64,000 nucleotides of DNA, taken from positions 68,310,992 to 68,374,991 of the forward strand of contig NC_079498.1 in NCBI RefSeq assembly GCF_030052815.1. Direction: 5' to 3'. A model generated the notes under the pieces. The model was not told the DNA's origin. It searched no databases and saw only the letters and a list, made by a program, of their open reading frames with translations. Below, piece after piece: positions 12,315 to 24,539 of the stretch. This stretch comes from Hevea brasiliensis. Its lineage: Eukaryota > Streptophyta > Magnoliopsida > Malpighiales > Euphorbiaceae. The translations under genes were made by a program, and so were the position numbers. Each line of letters opens with the position of its first letter. Positions within the stretch are counted from its first letter, which is position 1.

Positions 12315-13615
12315 ATGGATCCTGCTTCTTAAAGAGCAATTGATGAAGAGGTGGAGAGTCGTGCTCCACCAAGGGCTGAATCTGGGGGCAGGGGAGAATA
12401 TGCTCCACTAGCAGCTGAGGCACCTGCCCAACCTCAGTTTGCACTATTTCAACAAATGACCGAGTTTTACCGGTAAATGATGGGGACAATTCCACCACCA
12501 CAACCACAGCCACAACCACCACTAGCACTACAGAAATCTCATTTGGAGAAATTGAGGAAGCGTGGGGCTGTGGAATTCTTTGGGAAGAGGGAAGATGATC
12601 CCATGGCCACAAAAAACTAGTTGGTTAGAACCATCAGAGTGCTGAAACAGCTAAATTGCACCCCCAAGTAGAACCTGGTGGGTGCTGTGTCCCTACTTCA
12701 GGATGATGCATATCAGTGGTGGGACACAGTAACCAGTGAGGTGCAACCTGAACGGATCACCTCGAAATTCTTCCTCACAGAGCTCAGGAAGAAATATATT
12801 AGCAAAGTGTATTTAGAAGAGCGAAGAAGGGAATTTATCAGTTTGAGATAGAGACAGTTGTTCGTGGCTGAGTATGAGCGTGAGTTTGTCAGACTGAGCC
12901 GGTATGGGAGGGAGATAGTCCCTACAGAGGCAGAGAGGTGCAGACGGTTTTAAGAAGGGCTCAATGACAACATCAAAGTCATGATCACAGCACTGGAGAT
13001 CACGAATTTTTCTAAACTGGTAGATGCAGCATCAAAAGTGGAAAGGGTCAGAATCAATGAGCAAACTAGAAGGGAAAGACAGCAGAAGAGGGGTCTGGGT
13101 CAGTCCAGTGCATTTTCTGCTCCCAGTAAGAAGAGTAAGGGTCCTCCTACTCAAAGTTCAGGACCACCACAGGGTCAGGGCCAGTCTCAGGGGCCTAGAC
13201 CACAGTTCACACCTAGGAGAGGCCAGTCCACACCATCAATGGGTAGCTCTCCAGGGACGGTGTTTAGGGGACCAGCCCCTGCATCTTCTGCTTGTCAATA
13301 GTGTCAGAAGTGGCATAAGGGGGAATGTTGGCGAGTGACCATTGCATGCTTACGGTGTGGATTGACAGAACATTAGATCAAGAATTGTCCGAAGAGGACT
13401 ACTACAGTCGCTCCAACACAAATTGACAGACCTGCTCCTACACCACAAAGGGGTAGGAAGCCTGGTAAACCTAAGGCAGATGGTCCATCACTGAGGCCTA
13501 CATCCGAGTCAGCTGAGAGGCCAGACACTAGAATACCAGCCAAGGCCTATACCATCAGAGCTCAGGAGGGGCAAGATGCCCCGGATGTCATTAGGGGTAC
13601 GTTTTCCCTCTACAA
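12315..13615 (+). pseudogene. Gag of element E
   Basis: The ATG at 12315 opens a frame that stays in register into the protease, giving a fused gag-pol layout. It has a Pro/Gln-rich N-terminus, the Retrotrans_gag core (KLRKRGAVEFFG, WWDTVTSEV, AEYEREFVRLSRYG; about 12540-12960), a Gln/Ser/Gly-rich basic linker (12981-13300) and a zinc knuckle CLRCGLTEHxIKNC at 13347-13389. The last is interrupted by a stop where a variable residue is expected. Stops lie at 12330, in a CGG-TAA-ATG context near 12475, near 12617, 12668, 12848, 12950 and 13300. Most fit single C-to-T or G-to-A changes. There are almost no frameshifts, so decay has been mainly by transition. Confidence 0.8.
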
Positions 13616-16048
13616 CAGTTCTGTGCATGTATTAGTGGATCCAGGATCCACTCATTCCTACATTTGCATCAAACTACCCATAGAGAGGGGAGTTCCAGTA
13701 GAGGAAAGTGATCAAGACATTCTGGTCACAAATCCACTAGGCTACAGTGTGGTCGTGAATAAGGTGTATAAAGGTTGCCCGTTGAGGATTCAGGAGTATG
13801 AATTCTCGGCAGACCTAATTGAGTTGCCCTTCCATGAGTTTGACATGATTTGGGGTATGGACTGGTTATCACGTCATCAGGCAATAGTTGATTGCAAATT
13901 GAAGAGGATTTCTCTGAAAACTTCTGAGGGTAATGAGATTACTGTTGTGGGTGAAAGGACAGATTTCCTGTCCAATGTTATCTCAGCCACAATTGCAAGA
14001 AGATTGATGAGAAAAGGCTATGAAGCTTACCTAGCACACGTGGTTGATACTAGGCAGGCTAAGCCGAACCTGTGTGATATACCCACAGTGAGAGACTTCC
14101 CAGATGTGTTTCCTGAAGAATTGCCTGGTTTACCACCAGAAAGGGAAGTCGAGTTTGCTATTGAGGTAATGCCGGGTACAACACCCATTTCTATTGCTCC
14201 TTATAGGATGGCACCCACTGAATTGAGGGAGTTAAAAACTCAGTTGCAAGAGTTGCTTGATAAGGGTTCATACGCCCCAGTGTGTCACCATGGGGAGCTC
14301 CGGTGCTGTTTGTGAAGAAGAAAGATGGAACCTTGATATTGTGTATTGATTACCGGTAGTTGAACAAAGTAACTGTGAAGAATAAATATCCGTTGCCCAG
14401 AATTGATGATCTGTTTGATCAGTTGAAGGGAGCCGGTGTATTTTCAAAAATTGATCTCAGATCAGGGTATCATTAGTTAAGGGTAAAGGATGTAGATGTG
14501 TCAAAAACTGCATTTTGAACCCGGTATGGGCACTATGAATTTCTAGTGATGCCGTTTGGGTTAACAAATGCACCAGCAGCATTTATGGACCTTATGAACC
14601 ATATCTTCCATCCATACTTAGATTAGTTTGTAGTGGTCTTAATTGATGATATTATGGTGTATTCCAAGACCAGGGAAGAACATGATGAACATTTGAGGAT
14701 TGTTCTACAAACCCTGCGGGAAAAGAAGCTGTATGCTAAGTTGTCCAAGTGTGACTTCTGGATGAGTGAGATCTCTTTCCTTGGACACATAGTATCAGTA
14801 GAGGGGGTTAGAGTGGATCCCAAAAAGATACAAGCAGTGATGGAATGGAAGCCTCCCAGAAATACAACTGAGGTCAGAAGTTTCTTGGGGCTAGCTGGGT
14901 ATTACAGAAGATTTGTGAAGGGGTTCTCTCTTATAGCTGCTCCAATGACCAAGTTGTTGCATAAGAATGTGAAATTTAGCTGGAACGATAAGTGTCAAGC
15001 CAGTTTTGAGAGGCTGAAGGCTATGTTAACAGAAGCACCAGCAGTTAACACACAAAGGTCGAGAAAAGACTTTGTGGTCTACAGTGATGCCTCGCATAAT
15101 GGGCTAGGGTGTGTATTGATGCAAGAGGGAAAAGTGGTCGCCTATGCTTCCAGGCAGTTAAGGCCACATGAGCAGAACTACCCTACTCATGATTTGAAGT
15201 TAGCAGCAATTATCTTCGCACTGAAGATATGAAGGCATTATTTATATGGTGAAAAATGCTACATCTATACAAACCACAAGAGTCTAAAATATTTTCCAAC
15301 CCAGAAGGAGCTCAATCTTAGACAGAAGTGATGGATTGAGTTCCTAAAGGACTATGATTGTGTGATAGATTATCATCTTGGGAAGGCAAATGTAGTTACT
15401 GATGCTTTGAGCTGGAAGTCCATCACAACTTTAAGATCACTAAATGCCTGTCTGTCCTTAGCTCAAGATGGAGCTATTTTGGTTGAGTTGCAAGTGAGGC
15501 CAACCTTGCTACAGCAAATACAAGATGGGTAGAGGGCAGATGAAAAATTAATGGCCATTGTGGGTAAAATTCCAGAGGGAAAGGAAACTAAGTATGAGGT
15601 GAAAGCAGATGGGTGTCTGTATTACAGAGGAAGAGTGTGTGTACCAGATAATGGGGAATTAAAGACTAGTATTCTGAAAGAAGCACACACTAGTGTTTAT
15701 GCTATGCACCCGGGAAGCACGAAAATGTATAATGAATTGAAGCCTCATTATTGGTGGCCTAGTATGAAGAGGGATATAGCTGACTATGTAACTAAGTGTT
15801 TGACATGTCAGCAAGTTAAAGCAGAACATCAAGTTCCATCAGGATTGCTACAGCCTATAAGCATACCTGAATGGAAATGGGACCGAGTCACTATGGATTT
15901 TGTTAATGGTCTACCTCTCACCAAAAAGAAGCATGATGCAGTGTGGGTGATAGTGGATAGATTGACAAAGTCAGCACATTTTCTGCCAGTTAGGACTGAC
16001 TACTCACTGGAGAAGCTAGCAGAATTGTACATCAGTGAGATAGTTAGA

Positions 16049-16076
16049 CTGCATGGAATCCCCTGCATGGAATCCC
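16049..16076 (+). repeat. 14-bp tandem duplication in the E integrase
   Basis: CTGCATGGAATCCC occurs twice head to tail (16049-16062, 16063-16076). It shifts the integrase frame by +2 in the Leu-His-Gly-Ile-Pro block before the second catalytic Asp. Confidence 0.95.
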
Positions 16077-16215
16077 ACTTTCCATCATATCTGACCGAGA
16101 CCTAAGGTTTACATCGAGATTCTGGAAAAAGTTGTAAGAAGCCTTGGGCACACAACTCCGCTTTAGCATGGCTTTTCATCCCCAGACGGATGGATAGTCA
16201 GAACGAGTAATCTAG

Positions 16216-16289
16216 GTAAACCCAAGAACTAATTGAATTTTCACAATTAATAAATTGAAATGATAGTAACAATGTGAATTATGTGATAG
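16216..16289 (+). other. Candidate 74-nt intron in the E integrase
   Basis: An A/T-rich insert starts GTAAAC and ends GATAG, with a CTAAT branch-like site near 16228. It sits between the conserved SERVI and LEDML blocks of integrase, which are normally contiguous. Its length is not a multiple of 3, so retention breaks the frame. I infer a spliceosomal intron; a random insertion is the alternative. Confidence 0.5.
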
Positions 16290-17049
16290 ATCCTGGAGGA
16301 TATGCTAAGGAGTTGTGTCATTGAGTTTGAGGAGAGTTGGGATAGATACCTCCCACTGGCAGAATTCGCATACAACAATAGCTATCAAGCTAGTATTCAA
16401 ATGGCTCCGTATAAAGCACTGTATGGGAGGAAATGTAGAACCCCAGTGTGTTGGACTGAATTGGGCGAAGATAAGCTGGTAGGACCAGACCTAGTGAAAC
16501 AGACTGAGGAGAAAGTGAAGATAATTAAAGCTAACCTGAAGATTGCCTCAGATAGACAGAAATCTTATGCCGACTTAAAGAGAAAAGAGATAGAGTATGC
16601 AGTTAGTGATAAAGTGTTTCTCAAAGTCTCACCGTGGAAGAAAGTACTGAGGTTTGGAAGAAAGGGTAAGTTAAGCCCTAGGTTCATTGGCCCATATGAA
16701 GTCATTGAACGTGTGGGACCAGTGGCCTATCAGCTAGCTTTACCACCAGAACTGGATAAAATTCACAACGTATTCCATGTTTCTATGCTGAGAAGATATC
16801 GCTCAGACCCTTCACATGTCATTTCCATGGAAGAGATTCAAATCCAACCGGACTTGACATATACAGAAGAACCTGTATAGATCCTAGCTTGGGAAGTGAA
16901 GGAACTGAGAAATAAACAAATTCCACTGGTGAAAGTGCTTTGGAGGCACCATAACACTGAAGAGGCAACTTGGGAAAGTGAAGAGATGATGAGGCAACAG
17001 TTCCCTCAACTGTTTGCATCAGGCAAATTTCAAGGACAAAATTTTTCTT

Positions 17050-17062
17050 AGAGGGAAAATGT
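17050..17062 (+). other. Polypurine tract of element E
   Basis: AGAGGGAAAATGT directly precedes the 3' LTR start (17063), the expected plus-strand primer site. Confidence 0.7.
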
Positions 17063-20000
17063 TGTAACATCCTCATTTTAGCTAGTCCATACAGTCTACT
17101 ATTCCGGTGACCAGTGTCGGTCCGGACAACTAGAACGTCCAGAAAAATATTTAAACTAAAGTGAGGAACCATAATTAACTCAAATATTAATAACAAAAAT
17201 TTATGAAAAATTTTAGGAATAAAATACAACCAAGTTAAATGAGCCGGTGCCCTAGCAATAGATAACCTAGTAAGAAGTTACGGTTCTCACAACTAGGAGC
17301 CCTAGACCAGAGGGAAAATAATTTTTGGGACTCCAGAGAAGGGTCATTGAGTTCTTATGGCATTATAATGCCAAGAAAATACTTAAAAAAAATTTTCAAT
17401 CGGTATAGACAATTTTGGCCCGTTAAGCCAAATGGAGGGCATTTTGGTCATTTCGTCTTTAGAGATGATTTTTGGCCAACTTGTCCAGTTAAATAAATAA
17501 TTCATATAACATAAAATATGACTAAAGGTTGTTAAAAATTTAATTGAAATTAATCAGACAAGAAATGGAGGGAAAACGAAAGAAAATGGCATTATGACAT
17601 CATAATGATGTCATTAAGATTCTCCCAACCAACCCAATTTTGACACATGGCATAAACATATTTAAAAGGACTAAATGGACTGCAAAATGAAGAAAAAATC
17701 AGAACACCTTCTTCTCTTCTTATCTTTGACGTCAACACTCCCACCATGGCCACCATGAACAAGCTTTTTCAAGCTTTATTTTCCCTAGCTTTCTTCCACC
17801 AAAAACCCTAATTGTCAACACAAAAACTTGCTCTTACACCTTGGTGATTCTTTTGGGAGCAAAAAGAAGAGGAAAACAAGAGCTTTAGCAAGTGGGAAAA
17901 TCTCACTCCATAGAGGTTAGTGACCGAACCATGAATTCTACTTTAAATTCATGTTAAGGGCTTTGAATGAGTGTAAATTACAAAGAAAAATTGTTGAATA
18001 CCATTTGTATGTAAACCCTATATTTTTGGCAGCCATGGTTAGGGTTTGATTGTGTTGAGTTTAATGAAGTTAAAAGACTATTATGGCTGCCCACAACATG
18101 TATTTACTAAGTGGATTGATGAAATGAAGTGAAAATGCATGTGTGGTAATGTTTGAGTTAGGGTTTCGGGTGGAAAATGGGACTTTGACCATGTGAGGAT
18201 GTAAGTAGGTTTTAATGGTCAATTAGTGACCATTTGGTTTGGTTTGAATAAAAAATGAAGTGTATTTAGTGATGGGATTTGGGTTTAGTGTGGCTGCCCT
18301 AGGTGACCTACAGAATTGGACATGAGTCCAGCAGGTTTGGATAGCCATAACATGAATTGTAGAGGTTCAATTGGTGAAAGGCCAATTGAACATGAAACTA
18401 GACACATAATGGCACAACTTTGGTGAAGAAACCATGCCCATAAAACCAAACCAAGTGGACCAAAAGCTTACCCTAATCCGGGTGATCTGCAGTCTGCCTG
18501 GGCAAAATGACCAACTAAATAGTGTTTGGTCATTTGGCTATAACTCAGTGTAGAATGGTCCAATTGACCTGAAATTTTGCCAAAAACAAGCTGAGATATA
18601 GACCAACAACTTTCATTAAGAAACCTAACCCAAATTATGACCAGAACCTATCCAACAAGTGAGTTGCAGTCACTGTTCATTGCACTGTAGATATGGTTAG
18701 TCCAGAAATTCTGGACAGAATTTCAATCCTGCCAGTTATGGTTTTTGGGCTATAACTTGTGCTACAAAACTCCAAATGGAGTGATTCAAAAAAGGAAATT
18801 CAACTAGACAAAATAAGGAACAACTTTCATGTTGATCATTTTGCCAAATTCCCACTGCAAAAATGACCAATGGAACAGTAAAAATAAAGCATGAAAACTG
18901 AAAATTTTGTTCAATTAGCATTAAGCTTAGAAATGGTATGGGCAACCAATACCAACAAATTTTGAATGCAAAATGTGGAATGTTGGGAGTATTAAAACCA
19001 ATGTACCTATTGGCTATGCAAAAGTCAACATTTTGGTTGACTAATGAAGTGAATAGTAACACCAAAACTTGAAATTCAAAAATTGTAAAAACTCAAAGGT
19101 GTAAAATGCCCTAGTATACCTAACAAGATTGGTTTGGATAGCTTGGCATGCCAATAGGGTTCTGTTAGCAGTACAGCATATGGCTTCATGCCATTCTTTG
19201 TTTCATGGCTCCCATGCCATTCTATGACATAATAGCCTTTGGCTATGTTATTTGAGTTGATATACTTGGGTTTTAACCCTGATAATTGTTACAGCTTATT
19301 AGCTGTTCTGTTGCACACCGAGAGACACAATGTGGCCGATGGTGTGATAGTCCATGGTACTTAGTACCCAGTGCCAGTTTACCCGTTTATCCAGTCCAGT
19401 CAACTAGTATGGGTTACTCAGGCAATAATAATAAACCTTACCAAATTTTAAGTGAATAATACTGCATAATTATTTTATTCTATTTTATTTTATTTTATTT
19501 TATATTATCACCACTAAGTAGAATTGCTTAGTGCATCGCTTTTGCCACGCGCAGGTACTGGAGACCTAGCTGGGGAGCCCAGCAGACATCAGACGAGGTG
19601 AGCCTTCAGAGATGCATTCGGGGTCCAGACTCACCTCACATCTGCGCTGCATATGGTAGGACATTAGGACTATAGGTGGCCCTTTTGTATTTTTTCATTT
19701 TGTATTAGTTTGGATTGTAACTATAAACTCCTGTAATTATGTATTAATGTAAATATATAAAATTTCATATTATTGAGATTTTCTGCATAATGTATGTTGA
19801 TAAATGAAAAGGTGAGAATTATTTGTGAATATGCTTCAAGTGATGAAGTGAACAGAAAGGTTTTTGAAATAGTATTGTGACTTGAGATTGAGATTTTTGA
19901 GATTGACTTGAATGTGTATAATGGAGTTTGGATTTGGAAATTATTTTGGAAGTGTTTTTAAACAGGTTCAGAACAACTGTTTTTCCAATTTACAGCCAGC

Positions 20001-20167
20001 ACTCTGCCGGATTTTCTATAAAATTTGTGAATAAAATCAGATTTATCAAAATTGAAAATAAATGAATTAAAAAGGGATAAATTATAATAGAAACATAAAT
20101 TGGTGCTCCGGCACACTGAGTGGCATAACTTGCTCGGCTACACTGTAGATGGGTAAGGGGTGTCACA
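17063..20167 (+). repeat. 3' LTR of element E, 3105 bp
   Basis: Starts TGTAACATCC and ends GGGTGTCACA. It aligns along its whole length with 9082-12186, with scattered substitutions and small balanced indels (for example near 17310 and 19970). It carries the same modules, microsatellite and hairpins, and no gene. Confidence 0.9.
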
Positions 20168-20172
20168 TAATG
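20168..20172. other. Target-site duplication of element E (right copy)
   Basis: TAATG, identical to 9077-9081. Confidence 0.9.
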
Positions 20173-20437
20173 GGTCTACTGTGCCTTTGAACTCTACAGC
20201 CCCATACTTTATCAGTTTTTCATATTACCTCGTTGGGGGTTGAGCATGTACTAGGGGTTAGACTGCTACATTGCCAGCCATTTGTTGAAAGAAAGCAAGC
20301 ATCTGCTATGCAAAATGTATAGGAAACTGCACAGGTGGAATTGGTATAGCTGGCCCACCGGCATTCTAAGGAGCTAGAGCCTCTCCCTGTGCCTTAGCCG
20401 CAACTGATTGCTCGACAGTGTTATTTCCTTCTTCCAT
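20173..20437 (-). pseudogene. Gag N-terminus of element B
   Basis: The ATG at 20437-20435 opens MEEGNNT-like acidic, Ala/Gln-rich sequence as in A and D, and leads to the VDPLEAEQW region split by E. A few bases are disturbed (a stop near 20315 and another near 20227). Continuation is at 9081 and below. Confidence 0.7.
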
Positions 20438-20609
20438 TTCAATTCACAAGAAATTCTACCCCCTGAAAAACCAACACAAGGAGATTTCTTTCCATTGATC
20501 CATATTCACGATGTAAATGCACTATATGTATCAATCAATGACATATGAGCAGTTGTACTTATCAAAGAATATTTCAAATATACAAGTCAAAACTTTCTTA
20601 AAAACTATT

Positions 20610-20621
20610 GCTCTGATACCA
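20610..20621 (-). other. Primer binding site of element B
   Basis: The minus strand reads TGGTATCAGAGC exactly, 8 bases inside the LTR edge at 20630. Confidence 0.88.
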
Positions 20622-21185
20622 CTAAAACATGTCACACATTACCCCTCTATAAGGTATAACATGATCCCGTAGTATACCTAATGAAATACCGAACTTCACC
20701 TACAGATAAATCATTAAATATACTACAAGAGATTTTAAATATATCAAATACATTTTTAGTTACAGAATAAATTAAATATTTTTAAAAATTAAGAAAATTT
20801 CCACAAAAAAATCCATGTGGTTGCGGCTGTAATTTCAATAAATCAAATTTATTAAACCTATTAAAATCACCTGTGGTAATTTATATAGCATAATGTAATC
20901 AATCATCATTCAAAATTTTGCTTTCTTTCATTCACAAATTCGAAGGATTAAGAAATAGTATTATCTTATTACAATCCAAAAGAAATATGTAATTACAAAT
21001 TTACAAATCTCCATGGTTACAACAAAAATATTATTGCAAAGTTTATGTATAAACTGCTCATTGTTTTTACATACATACATATAGCTATAAATACATCCAA
21101 AATGAAATTACAAAGGGTATACCTAAGTCAAATCCAAACACTGCTCCGTTGCTTTTACTCTGCAGCTTTCTCTTTTCCTCTACCT

Positions 21186-21224
21186 GTGACAGCATACAAA
21201 AGCTATCGCTGAGCATTGACTTAG
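21186..21224 (-). promoter_or_regulatory. Twin hairpin in LTR B
   Basis: Hairpin 2 arms are GTGACAGC (21186-21193) and GCTATCGC (21202-21209), with one mismatch. Hairpin 1 is CTGAG-cattga-CTTAG (21209-21224), with one G-T wobble. They share base 21209. Confidence 0.5.
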
Positions 21225-21888
21225 TGGTGCACAACTAAAAATTTTAAGAAAAACTCAATACAAAACATAATTGTCAAATCATAACAAAAAGGGTTTACAA
21301 TATTTAAATTTTTCGTAAGTCATAATAGTAGTATCACAAATCATTTATTTCAATCACATTTTATCAAAACATTCACAAAACTATGGTGTTGCTAATAATC
21401 ACATAGTTTAGGACATGACACAAAATTTCATGATCAATGTCATGTTGTACACTGTGATAAAGCAATCTTAACCCCATTAACTGTTATTAATGAGGGAGGG
21501 GAGCTAGCTAGCTATATGAGTACTCATCTGATCTCAACCTCAACTGGCAAGCCAAAGAAGGAGGTAACATAATCAATCTCACCTCAAATAATAAGGGACA
21601 TAAATCAAATTGCCATGCCAAGTGTAGTTTCAAAACAAATTCAAAATAATTTCCATTCAATAATCTCATTGTAAATCAAATAATCACATTTTATTATTAA
21701 AAACCCCCCATATAAGGTTGGCAACACATCAATACTCAAAACACTTCTAAAAGTATTCAAAATCCAGCTCAACCCCTTGCTACAATAATTTCAAATAGCC
21801 AACATCTGCCATTCCACAATTATAAATTCATTTCACATTCAAAATTCTCAAAAACAAATTAAATAATTCTCAAATGCAAAAAGGAAAG

Positions 21889-21893
21889 CATAC
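21889..21893. other. Target-site duplication of element O (left copy)
   Basis: CATAC, repeated exactly at 46599-46603. Confidence 0.9.
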
Positions 21894-22470
21894 TGTCGAC
21901 ACTATATTTTGGCCGACCCCCAAAATCAATAAAACTTTGAAGCCGATCTCTGGTACTAAGTCTCCTCTGGACAGTTAATTACATTTCCGATCCTTCTTTG
22001 ATAGGTAGTCATTATTCCAATCTCTCCTTAAAAGGAAGTGAATCAACGCTAAGTCCTTACATTCGTCAAAGCTCCGCCGATCTCTCAAAACATTTACCGA
22101 ACTCTCAAACCCGCTGTCGAATTTCCGGACCTGTCGAGTATATTCCTGATCTCTGTTGATAAAATGAACTGGCAATAGATCTTTTCCTACCTGTTTTATT
22201 ACCGACCTCCTTCCCAAAAGTTTAAGAGCTAAAGTTTTGGTTCGATTTAGTGAGGATTCAGATCTTAAGTGTTCGAGTTAAATTTTCAATCAAGTTCCGT
22301 TCAGCATTTCTTCCCTACCGATCTCATGCTTAAAGTGCTTTCCGATCTCTCATACTTAGATTAATAATCACATTTAGTTTTTGTTTTGCTGTGCTCATAC
22401 AATCAAATACTCAGACAAACAATGGTTTAAAATTTTCCGATCACAATCATTCATTGAACAAAGGGGCATT

Positions 22471-24375
22471 TCATTTCATATCATAATTTGTACAAGTTAT
22501 TCGGCTGGGGGATCCCCCAGCCTGATCTACATTTGGCTCACTCACTCTCTCTCCCTCTGGCTCAGCTTCCTCTTCACTATCTTCGCCGTCGCCCTCGGGA
22601 GCCAGGTCGTCCATCCAGGAGAAGTCCTCTTCAGGGTAGCGCTTTTGGAGTTCGGCCAAGAGGTCCTTGTGAGCATTCACATAGGCTCTGGCTATCCCTG
22701 TCACCATCTCTTCATCTTTCGCCTTAAGCTCCTCGTCTTTCTCCTTAAGCTCTTCGATGAGTTGGGTGACCTGAGCGGCTTCGTTGGCCTGAAGTGCCTG
22801 GACTTCTCTGAGAGCCCGTTCTCTTTCAGCCAGGTCACGAGACTTCTCGGCCAGCTGGTCTTCATGGTACTTCGCCCGTCCCTCGACTTGAGATATATAA
22901 TCCCGAGCGGATGAGAGTTGGGATCGGAGGGAAGCCAATTCCTGATTTTTCTTCCCGACCTCCTTACCCAGACGCTGAATCTTTTCCCGAATCATGGTCT
23001 GGTTCACCAGACACTCCACGTTTAGGCTCATGGTTCGAGTCAAGATATCATCGAGACCATTCTGGGATAGCCTGTCCCGGTCCTCCTGAAAGAAGATGGT
23101 AGACCCGTGACTTTGGCAAAATCGGGTTCTCCCCGACACCCGGTTATTCTTCAAGCAGTCGATCAACATTTGAGCGCCACGAGAAGAGGTCCTCCCAGAA
23201 GCTTGAGGAGGCCCCCCTTCCGTGCTTGGGACAACTGAGAGAGGCGGAGGCTGCTCTTCCGATCTAGGAGGAGATCTGACAGCTCCAGTGGTCGGCAGAC
23301 CCGAAGATTGAGGTGGGTCTCTTTGTATCTCCCCAGATTCGTGACCGGGTGTTTGAAGTCGTTCCGAACGCTTCATCTCTTTTATCTTCCGGGAGATCTC
23401 TCTTTCTTTCTTTCGTTTCCTAGAACCTTCACCACCCGCCATACCAGCACAGAAAAGAGATTAGTGAGATCGCTAAGGTCCTGAGAACTGAGATATAGAA
23501 AATACCAATGCCGAGGTCAGAGAGCGGAAGTTCGCGATCTCGGCCGGTGATCAGTTGCATGGTCCAATGGTGCGATTCAGCCACCGCATTTGGACAGGAA
23601 TATTTTAGAGTGGCGGCCTGACTTTTCATCTCCATCACTATTAAGCTTTCCTCTTGACTCAGGGTAATGTGCTTCGGAAGCAGGGGCCCCTGGTACCACC
23701 AGCTACGAGGAAAGTCCTCAAAGCAGCTCGGATCTTTACTCCTCAGAATGAAGAACCGGTTCTTCCAATTCTTAAGGGATGAGGGCAGATCGGAAAAGAG
23801 CCCGCAATGAGGCTTCGCCTGAAAGAACCAGTGTTCGTCATCCTTTCGGTGAGTTAGTCTGTGCAGCTCGGCGAACACTTTAGCCGTAGGTCTGATTCCC
23901 TTAGCTCGGCATAAACCTCGGAAAGCTACCAAGATCCGCCACGAGTTGGGGTGAATTTGAACAATGGATGCACGGTGAAGTTTTAGGACCTCCTTATAGA
24001 AATCGTCTAGAGGGAACCTCGCATCGCCTTCAACTGCTCCTCATACACCATAACCATGTCATCCTCTTCAAAAGAATGATCGACACGAAGATCGCCATGG
24101 CACTTGATCACCATATGAATCAGGACAAATATTGTATTCTTGAACAAAAGATTGCAGATCGGATTCTTGAAGAACCGACGGAAGCTCGTCTATAGGAAGG
24201 GTCTCTCTCCTTGAAGTAGGTGCAAGCCTTGATGGTATGACCCGCCCCCGACCTGGAGCAGAGACCCTAGGGGGTTTAGGTTGCGTGCTTGGCCCGACTA
24301 CCTCTTCTTCATCTAAGACCATGAAAACTGAATGGAAGGAGGGCTCGCCGCTCTCTGACCTTCAGCACCGCTCAT
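22471..24375 (-). pseudogene. Antisense Transposase_28-like gene in the 5' LTR of O (frameshifted copy)
   Basis: On the minus strand the ATG is at 24375-24373. The N-terminal part is open to about 24068, then the frame breaks near 24020-24110 where the 3' LTR copy is intact. It resumes at 23932 with the conserved AFRGLCRAKGIRPTAKVF block. The second half (23442 to 22471, 323 codons, MAGGEGSRKRKK...) is fully open here. It comprises a basic start, a Pro/Ser-rich linker, a long coiled coil (about residues 140-255) and an acidic tail. Family knowledge: this fold is Pfam Transposase_28, 'putative gypsy type transposon'; the function is unknown. Breaks fall at sites where the other LTR has CAG or CTG, so they may be sequencing errors. 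Confidence 0.75.
22503..22522. repeat. Perfect 20-bp palindrome near the antisense stop codon
   Basis: GGCTGGGGGATCCCCCAGCC is fully self-complementary, 33 bases before the antisense stop. In the 3' LTR (41050-41071) two bases are inserted at the centre, keeping 9-bp arms but changing the encoded C-terminus. Confidence 0.9.
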
Positions 24376-24530
24376 TTTCAAAAGAAACAAAGAATTTAAA
24401 CTAAAAAAGGATCAAAGCCCTTACCGGACTCTGATCGGCGTCTGAAGAACTTGAGACAGCGAGAGAACTTCGAAGTTGAGAAGGGGGATTGAAAATGGAA
24501 TGAGAGAACAACTGGCTAACCCTCCCACCC

Positions 24531-24539
24531 CTATTTATA
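24531..24539 (-). promoter_or_regulatory. TATA box of the antisense gene, 5' LTR copy
   Basis: The minus strand reads TATAAATAG, about 155 bases upstream of the antisense ATG (24375). It is identical in the 3' LTR at 43084-43076. Confidence 0.6.

Larger units (their letters stand above)
13616..17051 (+). pseudogene. Pol of element E: protease, RT, RNase H, integrase, chromodomain
   Basis: The protease DPGSTHSYI motif starts near 13638, with WGMDWLSRH near 13855. RT starts near 14190; [11 protein letters not shown] lies near 14550 and the catalytic LIDDIMVYS near 14640. RNase H ([12 protein letters not shown]) starts near 15075. The integrase zinc region (HTSVYAMH...CLTCQQ) lies at 15685-15815 and the first catalytic Asp at 15896. 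The GPYEVIERVG fold is near 16690. A chromodomain-like tail (VKELRNKQIPLVKVLW, EEATWESEEMM) ends near 17050. Defects: a frameshift near 14270, at least eight stops, a 14-bp tandem duplication (16049-16076) and an intron-like 74-base insert (16216-16289). The last two add 88 bases and exactly explain the frame change before 16302. Confidence 0.88.
9082..20167 (+). mobile_element. Element E: complete Tekay/Del-like chromovirus, 11.1 kb
   Basis: Two LTRs of identical length (3105 bp) flank gag-protease-RT-RNase H-integrase-chromodomain, with a perfect Met primer site after the 5' LTR, a purine tract before the 3' LTR and a 5-bp TSD (TAATG). It sits in the gag of B. The LTRs differ by scattered substitutions, mostly transitions by eye, so it is older than O. 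Internal ORFs carry many nonsense codons, so it is not autonomous now. Confidence 0.92.
20630..21893 (-). repeat. 5' LTR of element B, first part
   Basis: On the minus strand the LTR ends GTGTGACA at 20630. It resembles the A and C LTR 3' regions (the block with GAGTACTCAT and GCTAGCTAGC near 21480-21530 is shared) and carries the twin hairpin at 21186-21224. It is interrupted at 21893 by element O and resumes at 46604. No gene. Confidence 0.8.

Noticed and set aside
22381..22914. Plus-strand ORF of 177 codons in the O LTR
   Set aside because: It is the mirror of the antisense gene coding region, with low-complexity hydrophobic sequence arising from the coiled-coil codons.
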